Made by a program: the position numbers and the translations under genes. From positions 5,208,001 to 5,272,000 of the forward strand of contig OX392538.1 of assembly GCA_947623455.1 (NCBI GenBank): 64,000 nucleotides of DNA, written 5' to 3'. The notes beneath the pieces were generated by a model, which was not told the DNA's origin, did no database searches, and worked only from the letters and a program-made list of their open reading frames with translations. Of this stretch, positions 58,148 through 64,000 are shown in pieces. The DNA is from Mimachlamys varia (taxonomy: Eukaryota; Mollusca; Bivalvia; Pectinida; Pectinidae). Position 1 is the first letter of the stretch; the number at the start of each line of letters is the position of its first letter.

Positions 58148-59230
58148 GAGTTTCAATTTCAATTTTATTTCAATTCAACAGACCCTAAGGTCTAATAATA
58201 AAATTGATAACAACATGTAGGTTATAATATATATAATGCTGTTACAAAGATATAAGCAATAACAACATTAAATAGTGAACGAAAATTGTCTAAAAAAGTA
58301 CTTTCTTCAGTTGTTTCTTAAAACTTGACAGAGAGTGGCACATTATGTCTAAGTTATGAGTGTCCATAATAACATTAAAATATCTTTGGCTTCTCATAAA
58401 AAGGCTGAATTTACGAGCATTAAGTTTGCTAAATGGATTGTAAAATAACGTTTTCGCACTATGTCTAAGATTTCGTCTAGGTACATGATAAGATACAGAA
58501 TTGATTAGATAAGAACAGTCAAAGAGGCTATGGACACATTTAAAAAGGAAAACAATGTCTAAATATTTCCGTCAACATTCGAATCTTGCTAAATTAAAAT
58601 GGTTACAAACATCTCTATAAGGTTGGTCATAAAAATTCATTTTGGCTTTAAAACATAAAAATCTAAAAAAATTTCTTTGGGCCATTTCTAAATGTTGAAT
58701 AAAAGCTGACTGATAAGGAGACCAGATTTCTGCACAATAATCAAATCTGCTTCGAACCAAGGTAATGTAGAAAGTTCTTAAAACAGAAGTATCTGTAAAA
58801 TGTTTGCAGGAACGTTTTAAAAAGCCTAACAATTGCATAGATTTTGATATAAGTTTTTTGATATGCGTATTAAAATTTAAATCTTGTGATAACCACACAC
58901 CCAAGTCTTTCACACACTGTTCTTTCACCAAGATCTCTCCTCCCATACTGTAATTGTAACTGATTTTGTTTTTCTTCATAGAGAAATTCACATGACAGCA
59001 CTTTTTCACATTCACTTTCATCCCCCAGTTTCTACATCATTCATACACCCTTTCAACATCCCTTTGCAACTGGTCACAGTCTGAAACTTCAGTAACAGAC
59101 TTAAAAAACTTGCTATCATCAGCAAACATTAATTACTTTGAATATTTCAAAACAGATGGCAGATCGTTGATAAAAAGTTAAAATAATTTTGGACCTAAAA
59201 TCGAACCCTGTGGAACCCCGGAAGTTACAT
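58148..59230 (-). pseudogene. 5'-truncated, decayed LINE reverse transcriptase with 3' tail
   Basis: On the minus strand from 59230: the RT motifs DVTSGVPQGSILGP, FINDLPSVL and FADDSKFFKS with two in-frame stops, then a 149-codon open stretch (58572-59021) with VKDLGVWLSQDLNFNTHI, LGFLKRSCKHF, LVRSRFDYCAEIWSPY, typical of the post-RT region of Jockey/CR1-type LINEs. A TGA at 58569-58571 interrupts, and the same frame continues to a TAG at 58290-58292 (RRNLRHSAKTLFYNPFSKLN near the end). The 3' UTR ends in ATTGAAATTGAAA repeats (about 58148-58168). The endonuclease and most of the RT are missing. The single nonsense codon in a ~240-codon frame suggests moderate age. Confidence 0.85.
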
Positions 59231-59759
59231 CACAACAACCGGTTTGAAGATGTATTTTAAATCGATATGTTTATTAATTTGTCCTATTTCGTACTCTTTG
59301 TGTTTTCCTGGCAGGGTTGTGGCGGGAAGTACATTGTTGCAGTGTAAGTAAATGAATAGACAGAAGAGACAATAACAGTATGACTAGTTGGAGACACTCA
59401 TTATATACCTGTCTATATGCTATGTAGTAAATATCAATGCCGATATATGAAGTCTTTGTTCCTACTGCTCGTTTAATTTTCGGCTCCGTTTATTTTCAGA
59501 TAATGTGAACACTTCTTTGTATTTCTTTCGCCCTTAATTATCGCCACTGTTTATTACCGGTATCTATTTTTAATATACGGCCATAAATATAAGTTTGTAA
59601 TTATATTAGGAAAGGTTGTTAACGATAACCTGTCAACGCTTACTACGCACTCAAAGTATTGTACTTTAGTTTAACGTTTACATGGGCGAATGTTCATCGC
59701 TAAGGCCAGAGTCCAATGCTTGTAAGGTGAGACGTAAGGAAACTGACTGGTTATGTTTC
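59231..59759. other. Spacer without recognised features
   Basis: Nothing supported. Confidence 0.4.
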
Positions 59760-59944
59760 CAAATTGTTATAAAATGGAGAAAAGATGGCGCCACAGTGTT
59801 CCTTAATGTTACAAAGACAAGTAGAGAGAAAGATACAATGTTCCTAAATTTATAAATTGAGTAGAGAAAAAAGATGCAATATTCATAAATGTTACAAAAA
59901 GGAGTATAGAGAAAGCTACAATGTTCCTAGATATTACATAAAGG
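59760..59944. repeat. Degenerate left flank of the 43-bp minisatellite
   Basis: Loose repeats of GTAGAGAGAAAGATACAATG, TTCCTAAAT and TTACAAA. They resemble the main array at 60130-61010 but are more diverged. Confidence 0.6.
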
Positions 59945-60118
59945 ATGACGTAACAAAGAAGATGACGAAACACACACATGTGCTGCACCTTTTTAATTTA
60001 GTAATGGATACAGTATGCCGAAAAATGAATTAAACTGCACCATACAGCTGTTTCGTCTTCCTCGGACTCTTCAGTGATGCTAGAGGCCAAACGGTGGTTA
60101 TCCAAAATTTCTTATCTA
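59945..60118 (-). mobile_element. ~170-bp hammerhead-bearing insertion
   Basis: This segment is unlike the AGTAGAGAGAAAGCTACA repeats on both sides and interrupts them. It holds a hammerhead ribozyme on the minus strand (60037-60080) and, inverted to it, a partial similar sequence on the plus strand (GACGAAACACACACATGTGC, then TGCACC, about 59958-59985). Its size and ribozyme content resemble non-autonomous hammerhead retroelements (retrozymes) or Penelope-like terminal repeats. Borders are approximate and I could not see clear target-site duplications. Confidence 0.5.
60037..60080 (-). ncRNA. Hammerhead ribozyme (type I, palindromic short stem III)
   Basis: Minus strand, 5' to 3': stem I strand GCAUCA (60080-60075), core CUGAAGA (matches CUGANGA), stem II GUC, loop CGAGGAA, GAC, core GAA, then ACAGCUGU (60051-60044; its A and U give the conserved A15.1-U16.1 pair), then A as the cleavage-site base, and the stem I partner UGGUGC (60042-60037). 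Stem I pairs over six positions with one U-G wobble. The cleavage triplet is GUA, within the permitted NUH set. Stem III is an 8-base palindrome whose loop would be too small as a monomer, so activity would be expected through a dimer, as known for hammerheads in Penelope-like elements and metazoan retrozymes. All invariant core bases are present. Predicted cleavage lies between 60043 and 60042. Confidence 0.8.
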
Positions 60119-60129
60119 ATGTAGAAGCA

Positions 60130-61010
60130 GAAGGAGTGAAAAGCTACACTGCTCCTAATTATAGCATTAATGGAGTAGAGAGAAAGCTACACTGATCCTA
60201 ATCATTGCATTAATGGAGTCGAGAGAAAGCTACACTGATCTCAATTATTGCATTAATGGAGTCGAGAGAAAGCTACACTGATTCTAATTATAGCAGTAAT
60301 GGAGTAGAGAGAAAGCTACACTGATTCTAATCATTGCATTAATGGAGTCGAGAGAAAGCTACACTGATCTCAATTATTGCATTAATGGAGTAGAGAGAAA
60401 GCTACACTGATTCTAATTATTGCATTAATGGAGTAGAGAGAAAGCTACACTGATTCTAATACTAGCATTAATGGAGTAGAGAGAAAGCTACACTGATCCT
60501 AATTATTGCATTAATGCAGTAGAGAGAAAGCTACACTGCTCCTAATTATAGCATTAATGAAGTAGAGAGAGAGCTACACTGATCTTAATTATTGCATTAA
60601 TGGAGTAGAGAGAAAGCTACACTGATTCTCATACTAGCATTAATGGAGTAGAGAGAAAGCTACACTGATCCTAATAATAACATTAATGAAGTAGAGAGAA
60701 AGCTACACTGATTCTAATTATAGCATTAATGCAGTAGAGAGAAAGCTACACTGCTCCTAATTATAGCATTAATGAAGTAGAGAGAGAGCTACACTGATCT
60801 TAATTATTGCATTAATGGAGTAGAGAGAAAGCTACACTGATCCTAATTATAGCTTGAATGGAGTAGAGAGAAAGCTACGCTGATCTTAATTATTGCATTA
60901 ATGGAGTAGAGAGAAAGCTACACTGATTCTAATTATAGCATTATTGGAGTAGAGAGAAAGCTACACTGATTCTAATTATAGCATTAATGGAGTCGAGAAA
61001 AAGCTTCATG
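60130..61010. repeat. 43-bp minisatellite, ~20 copies
   Basis: Unit GGAGTAGAGAGAAAGCTACA, CTGATCCTAATTATTGCATT, AAT; AGCTAC recurs at 60142, 60185 and 60228, exactly 43 bp apart. Variants (GTCGAG for GTAGAG, CTGCTCC for CTGATCC, ATAGCATT for TTGCATT) recur in blocks, indicating internal duplications of several units. Confidence 0.95.
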
Positions 61011-61300
61011 TACAATGTCCCTAATTGCTGTAAAAAGGGAGTAGACAGAAGACTACAGTTATCATTAATGTTACAAAGGAAGTAGAGAGAAAGCTAAATG
61101 TACAATTTTCCTTATTGCTGTAAAAAGGGAGTAGAGCAAAGGCTACAGTGATCGTAACTGTTACATAAGTGAGTAGAACAGAAGGTTCAATGTTCCTATA
61201 TATTACACAGATATGTAGAGAGAAAACTACGCTGTTCCTAAGTGTTACAAAAGGGAGTAGAGAGGAAGCTACAATTGTAACATGTTCCTAAATGTTACTT
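61011..61300. repeat. Degenerate right flank of the 43-bp minisatellite
   Basis: GGGAGTAGA(C/G)AG and TACAATGTTCCTAAATGTTAC-like pieces recur at irregular spacing, as in the left flank at 59760-59944. Confidence 0.6.
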
Positions 61301-61861
61301 GATCTATACCTTGATTCTATCCTACTTATATTACAAATATTGCACCCCTTGGCTTTGTTATTCTTTGAAAATATTGCGACTATGTTACCCAATATCACAA
61401 AAGGAATTAAATGTACATAATATCAGTTCTCATCGCAATCTTTGGTAGGGATCCATCAATAGAAGATATCATTGAAAGGCATGAATCACTGCCTTCCAGT
61501 TCACATAGATAATTCGTTCCATTGCTTTACATGATTTACTCCGCTGACCCTGAATGTTAGTTGCTATCAAAGTCGTGCCAAATCATGTCTGTTCTTTATA
61601 CTTGCAAGCATCCAAAATACATCCAGTATAACATTGCTTTCAATACATTTTACGGGCTTTACCACTGTGTCATTCAAAGGCTGCATCCCAGAAAAATGTC
61701 ATCCAAAAAACTTACTATCTGTCTTTCAGGCGTCCAGAAAAAATCGCCTGAAGGCTTGACATATGGGACCCCAGTGACCTAGGCCATAGCTAGAGATAAT
61801 ATTTCATTTGAAAAATTCTGTAGGGCACTTTCCGAGAATGCTTTCAACCAATTGCAAATAG
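61301..61861. other. Spacer without supported genes
   Basis: A 73-codon plus-strand frame (61561-61782) is unrecognised. Confidence 0.35.
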
Positions 61862-61933
61862 CATGACTCTGACATCGTCACTCTTGTTCACGGAGGACCG
61901 ACGCCGCACAGCCTCATGTCAATAGCCTTTCAG
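61862..61933 (+). CDS. Candidate 72-bp internal exon, unknown gene
   Basis: The open stretch HDSDIVTLVHGGPTPHSL plus MSIAFQ is bounded by an AG (GCAAATAG) and an excellent donor, TTTCAG|GTAAGC (donor at 61934). Length 72 is a multiple of three, so it would be a phase-neutral exon. The acceptor's pyrimidine tract is weak, and no neighbouring exon on the plus strand was identified. I do not recognise the peptide with confidence. Confidence 0.25.
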
Positions 61934-62159
61934 GTAAGCTATTACAATGAAGTACAGTGAGGGCTTTGATATTCTGAAAAGAAACGTACATGTACATTGC
62001 AAAATATTTAAGAACAAAATAATCAAGATGAATAATTAAATTATTTAGTACAATGTGAATGAGAGACAATGTACACGCATTGAACGACCTTTCAATGCAG
62101 TTTTTAAATGGGCGTTAAACGAAAAAGAAACAAAAAACGGACAGAAAACCTCCTCGTGA

Positions 62160-62510
62160 AGGGTATTTTTCGACCATATGCACATCCCTATGTACTATCT
62201 GAACTTAATATAGTTTCCGGTCAAATGTACAAAATTGTAGAACACGAAACATATAGTATCCGATCTTATATAGTCCAGCTCTATGTATTATCCGACCTTA
62301 AGTAGTTCCCGACCCGATGAAGTACTCCACCCTATATAGTACGCGACCTTATATAGTCTCCGGCCCTATGTAGTACCCGGCCCTATGTAGCATCCGACCT
62401 TATATAATTTCCGGCCCTATGTACATGTACATACTGTAGTATCCTGTCCTGTGTAGTACAGGGCCTAATAATATAGTTCTCGACCCTATTTAGTAATTCA
62501 GCCTTTGTCG
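62160..62510. repeat. Degenerate ~17/34-bp repeats
   Basis: Phrases of the type CGACCTTATATAGT and CGGCCCTATGTAGTA alternate about 8-10 times, with substitutions and small indels. Old, low-copy tandem repeat. Confidence 0.7.
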
Positions 62511-62984
62511 TTTAATTGCATGCGGTTTGCCTACAATTTGACTGGGATGCTGAAACAAGTATTCCGTTATATATACAGCAACTCATAAAGCAAAATGTAC
62601 ATGTATATGAAATAATGCGAACTCATCACACATTCTCAGCTGTTCATTTTCTTTTTGTTTTCTTTGAAATTTGATTTCAGCAAAACAGAGTCATTAAATC
62701 GTGATATGTCTTGTATTTTTATTGTTGACGGAACTATAATATGACATACTAATTTAAACCATACTTTCTACACGGTGGTATCAGACATCTGTTCTGGTAA
62801 ATGAAATTGCGTGTATTTTGATTTATAGTTGTTTAACTAGACACAATCCACGTACATAAACATTAACGACATCATACACAGACACCATACCTTGTAAAGG
62901 TGAAGTGAGTATACTGCTGTCTTTATATGTTATCAACCATTTAAAAGTGTCCTCAAACGAACGTGATCGATTATATAATGTGCC
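62511..62984. other. Spacer without recognised features
   Basis: AT-rich, nothing supported. Confidence 0.4.
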
Positions 62985-63112
62985 TTCAATTCAAAGTACA
63001 TCTGGTCGTATTCTCTTGTACTTTAACAAGGGTCTCCATGTTAATCTTTCCTGTGTTCATATTTTGCCCCTCGATTTTGTCGATTTTGAGTTTCGATTAT
63101 GGTTTTGTTGAC
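62985..63112 (+). mobile_element. PLE tail fragment (plus orientation)
   Basis: ATTCTCTTGTACTTTAACAA, GGGTCTCCATGTTAATCTTT, GTTCATATTTTGCCCC, TTTTGAGTTTCGATTATGGT. The reading frame GLHVNLSCVHILPL seen in other copies is kept. It is truncated on its left. Confidence 0.75.
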
Positions 63113-63474
63113 TGTATTTTTTTTACATGCTGCTTTACTCTTAGATTTATTTATTCACTTTTTCATTGATGTCTTTTTCTACAACATTGTGTGCCTTTAA
63201 ATAATGTGCAATGCGAATTGGCCGTAAAAACGTATAAAACCAGATCATACCTTAAAATCTTATCGAATTTCTAGATTTCCGAACTTCAAATCTGGTCATA
63301 ATAGCGTTGTTTCTAACATGTCCCCTTTGATTGGTTTATATATGAACAGATGTATTATGCAAACACATGGATGCTTTCTGATTACACTGTATGTGTTAAT
63401 ACAAATGTATGTTACTGTCGAAGAAAGCGTATGAATCGATATTGTATTCTGACAATTAAGATTCTTGCAATCAG

Positions 63475-63774
63475 TTTCAACATTGGAGATTGGCCTATGA
63501 GATGGTTTCCACTACTTTGCAACTTCACATGTATTATATCGGGTATTTGCGTAATGCAAAAACATTTTTAAGCACAATGTATTTGCTTGATGTGCAAATG
63601 TATGCCGATAAGGACTTATTATCAAGGTGTCACAATAATATAATTAATTGGATTCCGCTGGTCATTGAGAGAAGGTGGTTAGAAGACATTCATACGGTAT
63701 ATGTGAATATTTACAGAGAATATAAATATTCGGAGATTCAGATAGGAACCGTGATTTCTGCAAAAGACGAGTGA
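63475..63774 (+). CDS. Candidate 3' exon or gene relic of unknown family
   Basis: After an acceptor-like TTCTTGCAATCAG (ending 63474), a frame stays open for 99 codons to a TGA at 63772-63774. Composition is protein-like, with segments such as LLDVQMYADKDLLSRCHNNI and WIPLVIERRWLEDIHTVY, suggesting helical structure. There is no in-frame ATG at the left border, so it would be an internal start of a terminal exon rather than a complete gene. An overlapping frame (63350-63571) is also open. No family recognised. Confidence 0.3.
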   Translation, partial: FQHWRLAYEMVSTTLQLHMYYIGYLRNAKTFLSTMYLLDVQMYADKDLLSRCHNNIINWIPLVIERRWLEDIHTVYVNIYREYKYSEIQIGTVISAKDE

Positions 63775-64000
63775 ACATTCCCTAATCTGCAGTGATCGTT
63801 CGGGAGTTGATATATCCACCATAACATGGAGGAGGACACAGCGGGTGTATCGCTAGTTGATTTTGTCAAAGAAGTCGAACCTTAATCGAGTCATCATCAT
63901 AATTAATTATTCGCATGAAGACACTAGTTATGCGAAGCACTTGCCTTCTTTTTAATCACATGTAACATATATGACATAACGTTTCTTTAATTGAAATGCA

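Overview
The window is non-coding-rich, AT-rich nuclear DNA of an animal, most likely a marine bivalve mollusc. I infer this from its repeat families: pearl-like elements with a (GTCY)n microsatellite beside ~158-bp core repeats, a tRNA-derived SINE of the type widespread in bivalves, Penelope-type reverse-transcriptase fragments with a YIDDV box, and palindromic MITEs. Nothing looks prokaryotic. The only exon I trust is a 3'-terminal coding exon at 1741-1878 (+), ending a gene whose body lies outside the window. No complete protein-coding gene is visible, and the species cannot be fixed from sequence alone.

Layout. 1-2.8 kb: GC-rich minisatellite, pearl-like element, terminal exon and 3' UTR. 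2.8-10.9 kb: AT-rich spacer with five minisatellites (periods ~47, 28, 23, 30 and 31 bp). 11.4-17.4 kb: second pearl-like element, a decayed Penelope-like element (PLE), LINE 3' ends, a foldback element and a MITE. 17.67-19.68 kb: a minus-strand SINE whose tRNA-like head has been amplified about 30 times into a 62-bp minisatellite. 19.7-24.9 kb: spacer with PLE tails and a MITE. 24.95-47.51 kb: one uninterrupted 22.6-kb array of a 49-bp monomer (about 460 copies) with large higher-order duplications. 47.5-59.2 kb: LINE tail, foldback MITEs, tandem and inverted PLE pieces, a poly-C tract and a decayed LINE. 59.8-61.3 kb: a 43-bp minisatellite interrupted by a short insertion carrying a near-canonical hammerhead ribozyme on the minus strand. 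61.3-64 kb: degenerate repeats and two weak exon candidates.

Tandem repeats fill over 40% of the window. Most of the rest that can be classified is transposable-element debris. The strongest leads are the hammerhead at 60037-60080, the SINE-head expansion at 17.8-19.67 kb, and the giant 49-bp array, whose every unit juxtaposes a branch-point-like motif, a pyrimidine-rich stretch and CAG|GTGA, the layout of a recursive splice site. Coordinates of repeat borders are read by eye and are good to roughly 10-20 bases.
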